A stretch of DNA of 64,000 nt from positions 1 through 64,000 of the forward strand of contig NZ_CANLSZ010000003.1 in NCBI RefSeq assembly GCF_947493765.1, given 5' to 3'. Origin of the DNA: an uncultured Arthrobacter sp. (lineage in GTDB: Bacteria > Actinomycetota > Actinomycetes > Actinomycetales > Micrococcaceae). Of this stretch, positions 50,350 through 61,098 are shown piece by piece (the first letter of the stretch is position 1; each line of letters opens with the position of its first letter). The notes under the pieces are model-generated. The model ran no database searches, was not told the origin of the DNA, and saw nothing but the letters and a program-made list of their open reading frames with translations. A program made the position numbers and the translations under genes.

Positions 50350-50409
50350 TGCACCCGAGCTCCCGAGCGACCCCCCGGGGCCGCACGGGAGCAGCAGGAG
50401 CGCGGGGCG

Positions 50410-52377
50410 TCACCAGATGCGGACGCGGTCCCCGGGGTCGAGCCACAGCTCGTCGCCGGCCGCGACGTCGAAGGCCTCGTGGTACTCGTCGAGGTTCCGT
50501 ACCACCTGGTTGCAACGGAACTCGTTCGGGGAGTGGGGATCGACGGTGAGGCGCCGTGCGGCCTCCTCGGGCCGGATCTTCTGCTGCCAGCACGTGGCCC
50601 AGGACAGGAAGAACCGCTGGGTGCCCGTCAGGCCGTCGACGACCGGTGGCTCCTCGCCCCCGAGGCTGAGCAGGTACGCCCGGTAGCTGATGCCCAGCCC
50701 GCCGAGATCGCCGATGTTCTCCCCGAGGGTCAGCTCACCGTTCACCGTCCGGTCCGGCACCTCGGCCGGGGCCAGCATGGCGTACTGGTCCACGAGCCGG
50801 CCGGTCAGGGCGTCGAAGGCCTCCCGGTCGGCCTCGCTCCACCAGTTCAGCAGCCGTCCGGTCCCGTCGAACTGAGAGCCCTTGTCATCGAAACCATGAC
50901 CGATCTCATGGCCGATGACCGCTCCGATGGCGCCGTAGTTCACGGCGGCGTCGGCCGCGATGTCGAAGAAGGGGGGCTGGAGGATGGCTGCCGGGAAGAC
51001 GATCTCGTTCATCGTGGGCATGTAGTAGGCGTTGACGGTCTGGGGTGTCATGAGCCATGCGCCGCGATCGATGGGCCCACCCAGCTTGTCCAGTTGCCTG
51101 CGGTGCTCGAACTCGGCCGCCCGCAGGACATTGCCGTACAGGTCGGACGGTCTCACCTCGAGGGGCGTGTAGTCGATCCACTCGTCCGGGTAGCCGATCT
51201 TGGTGCTGAACAGGGAGAGTTTCGCCAGCGCACGCTCGCGCGTCGTGTCGGTCATCCAGGTCAGCGCCGCGATGGACGACTCGTAGGCCCCGATCAGATT
51301 GCCCACGAGGTCGAGCATCGCCGCCTTGTGGGTCGCGGGGAAGTGCCGCTGGACGTAACGCCGGCCGATCTCCTCACCCATGGCTCCCTCGACGAGGGCG
51401 ACGCCGCGCTTCCAGCGTTCCCGCAGGCGCGGCGTGCCGGCCAGGTGGGTGCCGTAGAAGGCGAAGGCCGCCTCCACGAACCGTTCGTCGAGGTAGTCGC
51501 TGGCATGCAGGAGGACGCGGCTGGCCAGCCACTGCTTCCAGTCCGAGAGACTCTCCTCGGCCAGGGCCGTGTCGAGGCCCCGGACGAAGTCGGGCTGGTT
51601 CAGCACCACCTCGGCGGTCTGTCCGGGCACGTCGGTGACGATCCGCAGCCAGGGCCCGAGCACTGCCGACATGCCGGTCAGCTCGTCGTGCTGCAGGAGG
51701 TTGTACGTCTTCTGCGGGTCCCGGCGCTCCACGCTCCCCATGGACGAGGCGGCGAGGCGGGTCTCGAGCGCCAGGACACGATCCGCGGCGGACCCGGCCT
51801 CGTGCGTGCCGACGAGCCCGAACAGCGTCGCGAGCAGCTCCCTGTACTCGGCGCGTGTCCCGGCGAAACCCTCCTCGCGGTAGTACGACTCGTCCGGCAG
51901 TCCCAGGCCCGACTGGTGCAGGTGGAGCAGATAGCGCTCCGGGTCGCCGGCGTCGTTGCTGACGTATGGGGCGAGCACGCCCTGGACACCCGAGCGGGTG
52001 AGGCCCGCGCTCAGGGACACCAGCTCCGCGATCGACGTCGTCGCCTCGATCCGCTCGAGCAGGGGTGCGACCGGTGCCGAGCGCTCCGCCTCGATGCGCC
52101 CGGTGTCCATGAACCCGGCGTACAGCAGGCCGAGCTTCGCCCCGGCATCGCCGGCCGCCGGCGCCGCTTTGTCCCGGGTGGTCGCCGCAGCCTCCTCGAT
52201 GATGGTGCGGACGGCGAGCTCGGAGGCGTCGCGCAGCGCCGTGAACGAGCCGGTCAGCGGCCGGTCGTCGGGGATCACCGCGTCACGCAGCCACACCCCG
52301 TTGGCGTGCCTGAACAGGTCGTCCTGCGGGCGGACGTCCGTGTCGAGCTGGTTCGGGTCGAGTGTGCTGATCGTCAT
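50410..52377 (-). CDS. M13 family (neprilysin-like) zinc metallopeptidase
   Basis: The 655-aa peptidase has the zinc motif HEIGH at 490-494, the third ligand region GELTLGENIGDLGG, the substrate-binding NAYYMPTMNE and the conserved C-terminal ending. It cleaves short peptides; no signal peptide is visible, so it may be cytoplasmic or exported non-classically. ATG 52377 is favoured by GAGGAAACGGGAAG upstream; ATG 52410 is an in-frame alternative. It is divergent from the leuA leader. Confidence 0.94.
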   Translation of the reverse strand: MTISTLDPNQLDTDVRPQDDLFRHANGVWLRDAVIPDDRPLTGSFTALRDASELAVRTIIEEAAATTRDKAAPAAGDAGAKLGLLYAGFMDTGRIEAERSAPVAPLLERIEATTSIAELVSLSAGLTRSGVQGVLAPYVSNDAGDPERYLLHLHQSGLGLPDESYYREEGFAGTRAEYRELLATLFGLVGTHEAGSAADRVLALETRLAASSMGSVERRDPQKTYNLLQHDELTGMSAVLGPWLRIVTDVPGQTAEVVLNQPDFVRGLDTALAEESLSDWKQWLASRVLLHASDYLDERFVEAAFAFYGTHLAGTPRLRERWKRGVALVEGAMGEEIGRRYVQRHFPATHKAAMLDLVGNLIGAYESSIAALTWMTDTTRERALAKLSLFSTKIGYPDEWIDYTPLEVRPSDLYGNVLRAAEFEHRRQLDKLGGPIDRGAWLMTPQTVNAYYMPTMNEIVFPAAILQPPFFDIAADAAVNYGAIGAVIGHEIGHGFDDKGSQFDGTGRLLNWWSEADREAFDALTGRLVDQYAMLAPAEVPDRTVNGELTLGENIGDLGGLGISYRAYLLSLGGEEPPVVDGLTGTQRFFLSWATCWQQKIRPEEAARRLTVDPHSPNEFRCNQVVRNLDEYHEAFDVAAGDELWLDPGDRVRIW

Positions 52378-52452
52378 GGGCGCTTCCCGTTTCCTCGATG
52401 GCACCGGCATGTGTGGGCCGGCGCTCCTGAGAAGCCATCCTATGGCCCGTGC

Positions 52453-52458
52453 TAGGGT
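52453..52458 (+). promoter_or_regulatory. Candidate -10 box of the leuA leader transcript
   Basis: TAGGGT is followed by six bases and the ATG of a 15-codon leader peptide at 52465, predicting an mRNA starting at that ATG. Confidence 0.6.
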
Positions 52459-52460
52459 GA

Positions 52461-54341
<1,881 letters not shown>

Positions 54342-54346
54342 TCCTC

Positions 54347-54375
54347 GGACGCCGTCCGCGCGGCGGGCGGCGTCC
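54347..54375 (+). terminator. Hairpin after leuA
   Basis: GGACGCCG (54347-54354) and CGGCGTCC (54368-54375) form an 8-bp stem directly behind leuA and upstream of the recO promoter candidate. No T tract. Confidence 0.45.
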
Positions 54376-54392
54376 GTGGGGGCGCCAGGTGG

Positions 54393-54398
54393 GACAAT
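54393..54398 (+). promoter_or_regulatory. Candidate leaderless promoter -10 box of recO
   Basis: GACAAT is followed by six bases and the GTG at 54405. It deviates from TANNNT at the first base but shares the exact spacing of the other sites. Confidence 0.4.
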
Positions 54399-54404
54399 GG
54401 AGCG

Positions 54405-55151
54405 GTGCCCTCGTCCTCCGCGTCACGTACCTACCGCACCCACGGTGTCGTCCTGCGCACCTACAAGCTCGGCGAAGCCGACCGCATCATCGTGCTCCTG
54501 ACCCGGGACCACGGTCAGGTACGCGCCGTCGCCAAGGGCGTGCGGAGGACGAGCAGCAGATTCGGCTCGCGCCTGGAACCGTTCATGGCCGTCGACCTGC
54601 TCCTGGCACACGGCCGGAACCTGGACATCGTCACCCAGGCCGAGACCAGGGGGTCCCACGGCTACGGCATCGCCTCGGACTACGCGCGCTACACCGCAGC
54701 GACGGCCATCGCCGAGACCGCCGAGCGGCTCACCGACCTGTCGGAGGCGGGCAGCGCCCAGTACGCCCTCGTCGCCGGGGCCTTCTCCGCCCTGAGCCGC
54801 GATCTGCACCCGGCGGAGCTCATCCTCGACTCGTACCTGCTCCGGGCCCTGGCCACGGCGGGATGGGCCCCGAGCTTCACGGATTGCGCGCGCTGCGGTG
54901 CACCCGGACCCCACAGCGCCTTCTCGGCGCCCCTCGGCGGTGCCGTCTGTCCCGTGTGCAGACCGCCCGGGGCGGCCTCACCCTCCGCCGCCGCGATGGA
55001 GCTGCTCGGGGCGCTCCTCACGGGGGACTGGGCCATCGCCGACTCGTCCGGGATCGGTGCGCGCCGGGAGAGCGCGGGCCTGGTCGCGGCCTATCTGCAG
55101 TGGCACCTGGAGCGTTCCGTGCCGTCCCTGAAGCACGTGGAGCGGGTATGA
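54405..55151 (+). CDS. recO: DNA repair protein RecO
   Basis: Works with RecF and RecR to load RecA on gapped DNA. The 248-aa protein has an N-terminal OB fold ([26 protein letters not shown]), and a zinc finger formed by Cys161, Cys164, Cys182 and Cys185. GTG start without Shine-Dalgarno, behind GACAAT. The stop overlaps uppS (ATGA), the usual actinobacterial pair. Confidence 0.96.
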   Translation: MPSSSASRTYRTHGVVLRTYKLGEADRIIVLLTRDHGQVRAVAKGVRRTSSRFGSRLEPFMAVDLLLAHGRNLDIVTQAETRGSHGYGIASDYARYTAATAIAETAERLTDLSEAGSAQYALVAGAFSALSRDLHPAELILDSYLLRALATAGWAPSFTDCARCGAPGPHSAFSAPLGGAVCPVCRPPGAASPSAAAMELLGALLTGDWAIADSSGIGARRESAGLVAAYLQWHLERSVPSLKHVERV

Positions 55152-55957
55152 GGAAGTCCGATCACCGTCCCGATCACCGTCCCGACGCGCCGTGGCCCCA
55201 CCCGAGCGGCGAGCAGGCGCCCGCCATCCCGCAGGCCTTCGTGCCGGATCATGTCGCGATCATCATGGACGGCAACGGGAGATGGGCGAACGAGCGCGGT
55301 CTGCCGCGGACCGAGGGACACCGGGCGGGGGAGGCGGCGCTGCTCGACGTCGTCGCGGGCGCCATCGAGATCGGTGTCAAGCATGTGTCCGTCTACGCCT
55401 TCAGCACCGAGAACTGGAAACGGTCCCCCGAGGAGGTGCGCTTCCTCATGGGGTTCAACAAGGAGGTGCTCCGGCGTCAGCGGGACCAGCTCGACGCCTG
55501 GGGGGTGCGGATCCGCTGGTCCGGGCGACGCCCCAGGCTGTGGCAGTCCGTCATCCGTGAACTCGAGGACGCCGAGCAGTACACGCGCCACAACAGCACC
55601 TGCACCCTGACCATGTGCGTGAACTACGGCGGGAGGGCCGAGATCGCCGATGCGGCGCGGGCCATCGCCGAGGACGTCGCCGCGGGCACCCTCAAGGCGT
55701 CGTCCGTGAACGAGCGGACGATCCAGCGCTACCTCGACGAACCGGACCTGCCGGACGTCGATCTGTTCCTCCGCACCTCGGGGGAGCAGCGGCTGTCCAA
55801 CTTCATGCTGTGGCAGTCCGCCTACGCGGAGATGGTCTTCATGGACACGCTCTGGCCCGACGTGGACCGCCGGACCCTCTGGCGGGCGATCGAGGAGTAC
55901 GCAGCGCGCGACCGCCGCTACGGGGGAGCCGTGGACCGGGCCGCCTCGGGCACCTGA
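55148..55957 (+). CDS. uppS: Isoprenyl (undecaprenyl/decaprenyl) diphosphate synthase, cis type
   Basis: Makes the long-chain polyprenyl diphosphate carrier for cell wall synthesis. The 269-aa protein has the substrate motif [10 protein letters not shown] with Asp41, the middle motif [12 protein letters not shown] and the C-terminal [20 protein letters not shown]. The first 20 residues include a short DHRPDHRP repeat. ATG 55148 overlaps recO. Chain length cannot be predicted from sequence here. Confidence 0.95.
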   Translation: MRKSDHRPDHRPDAPWPHPSGEQAPAIPQAFVPDHVAIIMDGNGRWANERGLPRTEGHRAGEAALLDVVAGAIEIGVKHVSVYAFSTENWKRSPEEVRFLMGFNKEVLRRQRDQLDAWGVRIRWSGRRPRLWQSVIRELEDAEQYTRHNSTCTLTMCVNYGGRAEIADAARAIAEDVAAGTLKASSVNERTIQRYLDEPDLPDVDLFLRTSGEQRLSNFMLWQSAYAEMVFMDTLWPDVDRRTLWRAIEEYAARDRRYGGAVDRAASGT

Positions 55958-55969
55958 CCTGCCGCAGGG

Positions 55970-56968
55970 TCACGGGACCCGGTGCTCCAGCCAGCCCAGC
56001 ACCGCCGCGGTGCCCTCACGCCGCACCGCCGGCTCGGAGAGGAACACGTCGTGGAGGGCTCCCGGCAGGCGCCGGAGCGTGACGTCGTCGCCCAGTTCGG
56101 CGGCCCGGTGCACCATCGGGGTGACATCGAGGATGCTGTCGGTGTGGCGCATCGCCTCGCTCCACGTGGCACTGATGGTGGACGCCCGGGAGCAGACCAC
56201 GAGGATCGGCACCGCGATGGAGACGCCGTCGGCGAGGACGGCGTGCCCTGCGAGGACGGCTCGGAGCCAGCCGACGCGGACCGGGAACCCGGCCTCGGGG
56301 CGCCACGCCGGATCGATGGGCCACTCGCCGTCGCGGGAGTCGCTGATGTTCCGGAAGTAGAACCCGAGTTCGGGCAGCGGGATCCGTGCCTTGGGCCGAC
56401 GGCGGGAGACGGTCCCGAGGATCCCCTGGGCGGCCGCGCGCAGCAGTGCGCTGCCCTGCAGGTCCAGCCAGGGACTGTTCAGGACCAGGGCAGCGAGCCG
56501 ACCCGGGTTCCGATGGGCCCACAGCGCCGCGATCAACCCGCCCATCGAGTGCGCCATGAGGACGAGGTCGACGGGAACCGGTACCGCTGCGCGCTGGTCC
56601 AGCCGGTGCTGGAGCGCACCGAGTGCGGCCTCGAGATCGGCGTCGTAGTCGTCCAGCGACGTGGCGAAGCCCGGGGTCTGGTCCGGGCGCAGGCTGCGTC
56701 CGTACTTGTGCAGATCGAGCGCGAAGAAGGCCCAGCCCTGCCCGTGCAGGGCCCGGGCGAGCTCGGCATGCAGGAAGTAGTCGCTGAAGCCGTGCAGGTA
56801 GAGCACCGCCCGGACCCGACCGGTGCCCGCGACCGGGGCCGGTACCGGACCGTCGGGTTCGTAGGCGATGAGGGTGGCCTCGCGCGGGCCTTCGTCGTCG
56901 GGTTCGAGGGGAAGGGTCTTCGAACGGAACGACGCGCCGAGGACGTCCTCGGACCAGGGCTCTGGCAT
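55970..56968 (-). CDS. Alpha/beta hydrolase, S33/monoacylglycerol-lipase-like
   Basis: The 332-aa protein has LYLHGFSDYF (about 57-66), nucleophile Ser141 in MAHSMGG, and a likely catalytic His in LPGALHDVFLSEP. The usual acid position after the strand VPILVVCSR is not obvious. No signal peptide. It converges with uppS and is divergent from pyrD. TAGGGT lies six bases before the ATG on the minus strand, so it is probably leaderless. Substrate unknown. Confidence 0.9.
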   Translation of the reverse strand: MPEPWSEDVLGASFRSKTLPLEPDDEGPREATLIAYEPDGPVPAPVAGTGRVRAVLYLHGFSDYFLHAELARALHGQGWAFFALDLHKYGRSLRPDQTPGFATSLDDYDADLEAALGALQHRLDQRAAVPVPVDLVLMAHSMGGLIAALWAHRNPGRLAALVLNSPWLDLQGSALLRAAAQGILGTVSRRRPKARIPLPELGFYFRNISDSRDGEWPIDPAWRPEAGFPVRVGWLRAVLAGHAVLADGVSIAVPILVVCSRASTISATWSEAMRHTDSILDVTPMVHRAAELGDDVTLRRLPGALHDVFLSEPAVRREGTAAVLGWLEHRVP

Positions 56969-56974
56969 GCCCCG

Positions 56975-56980
56975 ACCCTA
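56975..56980 (-). promoter_or_regulatory. Candidate leaderless promoter -10 box of the hydrolase gene
   Basis: On the minus strand TAGGGT is followed by six bases and the ATG at 56968. Confidence 0.55.
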
Positions 56981-57001
56981 CCCCGCCCGTCGGGACGGAA
57001 C

Positions 57002-57030
57002 TTGGAGGTGCGCAGCGCGCATGGGATTCT
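57002..57030 (+). promoter_or_regulatory. Candidate leaderless promoter of pyrD
   Basis: TTGGAG (57002-57007), 17 bases, GATTCT (57025-57030), six bases, then ATG 57037. GGAG just before the ATG is too close to serve as a normal Shine-Dalgarno. Confidence 0.5.
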
Positions 57031-57036
57031 GGAGTC

Positions 57037-58116
57037 ATGCGCATCTACCCGACGTTCTTCCGGATCGCCTTCTCCGGAATGGATGCGGAGAAGGCCCACA
57101 CGATCGGCTCCACCCTCATCCGGATGGTGGACCGCACACCCGTCGGCTGGGTCCTGCGCCGGCGGTGCGCCCCCGATGCGTCCCTCGCCACCACCGCCTT
57201 CGGGCTGGACTTCCCCTCGCCCTTCGGACTCGCCGCCGGTTTCGACAAGGCCGGCACCGGCGTCCTGGCCCTCACCGCGCTCGGCTTCGGCCACGTCGAG
57301 ATCGGGACGATCACGGGCCGGGCCCAACCCGGCAACCCCAGGCCGCGGCTCTTCCGCCTGGTCGAGGACCGGGCGGTGATCAATCGCATGGGCTTCAACA
57401 ACGACGGCGCCGCGCAGGTGGCGCCGCGCCTCCTCTCGGCCCGGCGTGCCCTGGAGCGCCGCTACGGCTCGGGCCTGCGTCCGATCGTCGGCGCCAACAT
57501 CGGCAAGACCAAGGCGGTCGACATCGCGGACGCCGTCGAGGACTACCTCGAGAGCGCGCGCGAACTGGCGCCGGTGGCCGACTACCTCGTGGTCAACGTA
57601 TCGTCACCGAACACTCCCGGCCTGCGGCTCCTGCAGGGCGTGGAACAGCTGAGGCCCCTGCTGGAGGCGGTGCGCCGTACGGCCGACGAGGCCGCGGACC
57701 GGCACGTGCCCCTCCTGGTCAAGATCGCGCCCGACCTGCTGGACCAGGACATCGACGACGTCGGTGCGCTGGCGCTGGAACTCGGCCTCGACGGCGTGGT
57801 GGCCACCAACACGACGATCACGCGCGGGAACCTCCGCACCGCTCCGGACACCGTCATCGCGCAGGGAGTCGGCGGCCTCAGCGGTGCCCCCCTCAGAGCG
57901 CGATCCCTCGAGGTCCTCGTCCGTCTCCGGGCGGCCGTGGGTCCCGAGCTGGCCATCATCGGCGTGGGCGGCATCGAGAGCGCCGAGGACGTCGTGGAAC
58001 GGCTCGAGGCCGGGGCCACACTCGTCCAGGGCTACACCGGTTTCCTCTACGAGGGGCCCTTCTGGGCGCGGCGGATCAATCGTGCGCTGGCCGCACGGGT
58101 ACGATCGACCGCCTGA
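57037..58116 (+). CDS. pyrD: Dihydroorotate dehydrogenase, quinone-dependent (class 2)
   Basis: Oxidises dihydroorotate to orotate, passing electrons to quinone at the membrane. The 359-aa protein has the class 2 N-terminal helical extension, AAGFDKAGTGVLAL, the FMN-binding NRMGFNNDG and the catalytic serine region NVSSPNTPGLR. It completes the pathway encoded at 1873-10823 but is unlinked and has no PyrR element in front. Confidence 0.96.
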   Translation: MRIYPTFFRIAFSGMDAEKAHTIGSTLIRMVDRTPVGWVLRRRCAPDASLATTAFGLDFPSPFGLAAGFDKAGTGVLALTALGFGHVEIGTITGRAQPGNPRPRLFRLVEDRAVINRMGFNNDGAAQVAPRLLSARRALERRYGSGLRPIVGANIGKTKAVDIADAVEDYLESARELAPVADYLVVNVSSPNTPGLRLLQGVEQLRPLLEAVRRTADEAADRHVPLLVKIAPDLLDQDIDDVGALALELGLDGVVATNTTITRGNLRTAPDTVIAQGVGGLSGAPLRARSLEVLVRLRAAVGPELAIIGVGGIESAEDVVERLEAGATLVQGYTGFLYEGPFWARRINRALAARVRSTA

Positions 58117-58165
58117 GGCCCGATCGACCGGGACGAGCGAGGGCAGCGCCGCGTCAGAGCGCCCC

Positions 58166-58235
58166 GGTGTGATCGCGCCCCCGGGTGCGATCGCGGGGTG
58201 TGATCGCGGGGTGTGATGCCGGGGTGCACCCCTGG
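58166..58235. repeat. 13-bp tandem repeats between pyrD and the DUF3043 gene
   Basis: GGTGTGATCGCGG-like units start at 58184, 58197, 58210 and 58223, with an interrupted copy at 58166. They fill most of the gap between the two convergent genes. Confidence 0.75.
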
Positions 58236-58242
58236 TCGGTGG

Positions 58243-58833
58243 CTACGACGGGTAGTCGCCCCGGCGCACCTGCGGCTTGGGCAGCCTGAGCCGGCGCAGT
58301 TGCAGCGCGCGGGTGGTCGCGTACCAGAGATCGCCCTGGTTCGGTTCCCCGAACTTCTCCGTGAGCCTCTTCTTCACCTTCCGCCGCATCACGATCGTGT
58401 CGAGGACGACGGCGACGATGAGCACCCAGAACGCCATGAGGACGGCGCTCTGGACCGTGAGTGACCGGAAGAAACTGAGCACCACGAAGAAGAGGGCCGC
58501 GATCATGAGGAACTCACCGAGATTCACGCGCGCGTCGACGAACTGGCGGATGTAGCGGCGCTGCGGCCCCTTGTCGCGCAACGGCAGATAGCGCTCGTCG
58601 TCGGTGTCGAGGGCCTGACGCGTCCGTGCCCGCTCGTCCCGCGCGACGGAACGGCTCTGGTCCCGGGCGGCCTTGCGGTCGTCCGGCACGAGGGGCCGCC
58701 GACGTGCGGCCTCCTGCACGCTGCGCTTGGGCGTGGGTGCGCCCTTGCCGGGCGAGCGGCGCTCCTCGGGCAGCTTCGAAGCGTTGTCGACCACTTCCTG
58801 GGCAGGGGGGGCTTCTCTGTTTCGTCCGAACAC
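58243..58833 (-). CDS. DUF3043 membrane protein
   Basis: The 196-aa protein has a charged N-terminus (KGAPTPKRSVQEAARRRPLVP, about 28-48), the motif LPLRDKGPQRRYIRQFVDAR and two adjacent membrane helices (about 115-155), typical of the actinobacterial DUF3043 family of unknown function. GTG 58833 is chosen because TATCCT lies six bases before it on the minus strand and the family starts there; longer frames extend into the M20 gene region. Confidence 0.85.
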   Translation of the reverse strand: MFGRNREAPPAQEVVDNASKLPEERRSPGKGAPTPKRSVQEAARRRPLVPDDRKAARDQSRSVARDERARTRQALDTDDERYLPLRDKGPQRRYIRQFVDARVNLGEFLMIAALFFVVLSFFRSLTVQSAVLMAFWVLIVAVVLDTIVMRRKVKKRLTEKFGEPNQGDLWYATTRALQLRRLRLPKPQVRRGDYPS

Positions 58834-58839
58834 CTCTTC

Positions 58840-58845
58840 AGGATA
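58840..58845 (-). promoter_or_regulatory. Candidate leaderless promoter -10 box of the DUF3043 gene
   Basis: On the minus strand TATCCT is followed by six bases and the GTG at 58833. Confidence 0.5.
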
Positions 58846-58973
58846 CCGGGTGATCACCGGCCCGCCCTGACCGTCGGGGCGTACGAGGCACACCAGGCAC
58901 ACGAGGGGCCGCCCGGGAGCGATCCGGACCTCCGTCGCGGGAACCGGGACGCTCCGTCCGAACGGTCTGTGTA

Positions 58974-58979
58974 TAGGGT
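58974..58979 (+). promoter_or_regulatory. Candidate leaderless promoter -10 box of the M20 peptidase
   Basis: TAGGGT is followed by six bases and the ATG at 58986. No Shine-Dalgarno is present. Confidence 0.55.
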
Positions 58980-58985
58980 GCTGGC

Positions 58986-60404
58986 ATGACAGATACCTCC
59001 AGCACGCCATCGAACGATACGACGCGCATCCCCGACCTCCTGCGGAGCAGCGTCGATGCCGCCTTCCCGCGCATCGTCGAGCAACTCTCGGACCTCGTCG
59101 CGATCCAGGGGATCGCCTGGGACGCCTTCGATTCCAGCGAGCTCGACCGCAGCGCGGACGCCGTGGTCGACCTGATCCGGGGCGTGGGCATCGACGACGT
59201 CCGGATCCTGCGGGTCGACAACGACGGCGTCCCGGGCGGGCCGGCCGTCGTCGCCCGCCGCACGGCCGCCGAGGGTCGGCCGACGGTGCTGCTGTACGCC
59301 CACCACGACGTCCAGCCGCCGGGGGACGAGGCACTGTGGGAGACGCCGCCGTTCGTCGCGACCGAACGTGACGGCAGGCTGTTCGGCCGCGGGGCAGCCG
59401 ACGACAAGGCAGGCATCATGGCGCATATCGGGGCCTTCGGGGCGCTCGGCGAGGTGCTTGGTGACTCCTTCGGCGTCGGCGTGACCCTGTTCATCGAGGG
59501 GGAGGAGGAGGCGGGTTCGCCGACCTTCCGCACCTTCCTCGAGACCTACCGCGACGATCTCGAGGCGGACGTCATCGTCGTCGCCGACTCGAGCAACTGG
59601 AAGGTCGGCGTGCCCGCCCTGACCACGAGCCTGCGTGGACTCGTGGACGGCACCATCGAGGTGCGGGTGCTGGAGCACGCCGTGCACTCGGGAATGTTCG
59701 GCGGCCCGGTGCTCGACGCCCCGACCCTCCTGGCACGACTCATCGCCACCCTGCACGACGACGCCGGTGACGTGGCCGTCTCCGGGCTCACCGGCGGCGA
59801 CCACGCCTCCGTGGACTATCGGGAGGAGGACTACCGGTCCGACGCATCGGTGCTCGACGGCGTCGAACTCGCCGGGACCGGCTCGATCGCCTCACGCCTG
59901 TGGCACAAGCCGGCACTGTCCATCATCGGGATGGACATCCCGAGCGTGGCACTGTCCTCCAACACCCTGCTGCCGCAGGCCCGCGCGAAGTTCAGCCTGC
60001 GGCTCGCACCGGGGCAGGACCCGGCAGCGGCCATGGACGCCGTCCGGGCGCACGTCGAGGCGCATGCACCGTTCGGGGCGCAGGTGACCTTCACTCCGGG
60101 GGAGACGGGAAGTCCCTTCCGAACGGACACTTCCGAGCCGGCGTCACGGGCCGCCCTGGAGGCCCTCCGGGAAGCATGGGGGGTCGACGCCGTCGAGGCA
60201 GGCATGGGCGGATCCATCCCCTTCATCGCGGACCTCATCGAGGTGTTCCCCGCGGCGCAAATCCTCATCACCGGCGTCGAGGACCCCGACTCGCGGGCCC
60301 ACAGCGCGAACGAATCCCTCCATCTCGAGGAGTTCCGGAAGGCGATCCTGGCCGAGGCGATCCTCCTCGCGCGGATCGACGACGGCGCGTTGACGCGGCC
60401 GTAG
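58986..60404 (+). CDS. M20 family dipeptidase
   Basis: Zinc-dependent exo-/dipeptidase of 472 aa. Metal-site motifs are HHDVQPPGD (His106, Asp108), GAADDKAGI, and the catalytic pair in IEGEEEAGS. A dimerisation domain is inserted in the middle. It is close to the carnosinase-like branch. No signal peptide, so probably cytoplasmic. A strong hairpin follows. Confidence 0.93.
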   Translation: MTDTSSTPSNDTTRIPDLLRSSVDAAFPRIVEQLSDLVAIQGIAWDAFDSSELDRSADAVVDLIRGVGIDDVRILRVDNDGVPGGPAVVARRTAAEGRPTVLLYAHHDVQPPGDEALWETPPFVATERDGRLFGRGAADDKAGIMAHIGAFGALGEVLGDSFGVGVTLFIEGEEEAGSPTFRTFLETYRDDLEADVIVVADSSNWKVGVPALTTSLRGLVDGTIEVRVLEHAVHSGMFGGPVLDAPTLLARLIATLHDDAGDVAVSGLTGGDHASVDYREEDYRSDASVLDGVELAGTGSIASRLWHKPALSIIGMDIPSVALSSNTLLPQARAKFSLRLAPGQDPAAAMDAVRAHVEAHAPFGAQVTFTPGETGSPFRTDTSEPASRAALEALREAWGVDAVEAGMGGSIPFIADLIEVFPAAQILITGVEDPDSRAHSANESLHLEEFRKAILAEAILLARIDDGALTRP

Positions 60405-60416
60405 GGTCCACGGCGG

Positions 60417-60452
60417 ACGACCGGGAGGAATGGACGGCTCCTCCCGGTCGTT
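60417..60452 (+). terminator. Terminator between the M20 peptidase and erpA
   Basis: ACGACCGGGAGGA (60417-60429) and TCCTCCCGGTCGT (60439-60451) form a 13-bp perfect stem with a 9-base loop. Confidence 0.7.
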
Positions 60453-60474
60453 CCACCCGGTGAGGCGCCCGGCG

Positions 60475-60480
60475 TAGAAT
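60475..60480 (+). promoter_or_regulatory. Candidate erpA promoter -10 box
   Basis: TAGAAT lies after the terminator and about 70 bases before the erpA ATG. No clear -35. The gene has TAGGAG as ribosome binding site. Confidence 0.45.
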
Positions 60481-60549
60481 TGACCCAGGCCGCATCAGAC
60501 AGCGGCATTCAGAGCGGACGCACCGAAGGTCCGAGCTAGGAGAAACACC

Positions 60550-60927
60550 ATGAGCACGCCCACCGAGACCGCACCCACCATGGATACCGCAGAACTCGCC
60601 GCCCACGAGGTGGAGCTCTCCGAGGTGGCCGCCGGGAAGGTTCGCAGCCTGCTCGAGCAGGAGGGGCGGACGGATCTGCGACTTCGCGTCGCCGTCCAGC
60701 CCGGAGGCTGCTCGGGCCTGATCTACCAGCTGTACTTCGACGAGCGCGTCCTCGAGGGCGACGCGGTCCGCGAGTTCGACGGCGTCGAGGTCATCGTCGA
60801 CAAGATGAGCGTCCCCTATCTGTCGGGTGCCTCCATCGACTTCGAGGACACCATCTCGAAGCAGGGTTTCACCATCGACAATCCCAACGCGGGCGGATCC
60901 TGCGCCTGCGGGGATTCCTTCCACTAG
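60550..60927 (+). CDS. erpA: Iron-sulfur cluster insertion protein ErpA (A-type carrier)
   Basis: Delivers Fe-S clusters to target enzymes. The three cluster cysteines are present: Cys54 in PGGCSGL and Cys118/Cys120 in GGSCACGDSF. The 125 aa include an N-terminal extension of about 20 residues; ATG 60580 is an alternative start. The position beside ctaC is shared with other actinobacteria and fits supply of clusters to respiratory proteins. Confidence 0.94.
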   Translation: MSTPTETAPTMDTAELAAHEVELSEVAAGKVRSLLEQEGRTDLRLRVAVQPGGCSGLIYQLYFDERVLEGDAVREFDGVEVIVDKMSVPYLSGASIDFEDTISKQGFTIDNPNAGGSCACGDSFH

Positions 60928-60939
60928 CACGCGAGGACG

Positions 60940-60980
60940 GGGCCCGGAATTCGCCGAAACGGCGGGTTCCGGGCCCTTCC
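60940..60980 (+). terminator. Terminator after erpA
   Basis: GGGCCCGGAA (60940-60949) and TTCCGGGCCC (60967-60976) pair perfectly, with an inner CGCCG/CGGCG stem; TTCC follows. Confidence 0.7.
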
Positions 60981-61008
60981 CATGTCACCGAATCGCCGGT
61001 CGTACAGG

Positions 61009-61014
61009 TAAGCT
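61009..61014 (+). promoter_or_regulatory. Candidate ctaC promoter -10 box
   Basis: TAAGCT lies about 85 bases before the ctaC start and after the erpA terminator. No convincing -35 was found. Confidence 0.35.
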
Positions 61015-61098
61015 CTACAGTGAGTAGTAAAACTGGAGGTGCACCCCGGACAGCTTCCTGGGCGGGTGGCAACGCACGTAGAAAAGGAAGGTCCGTCT

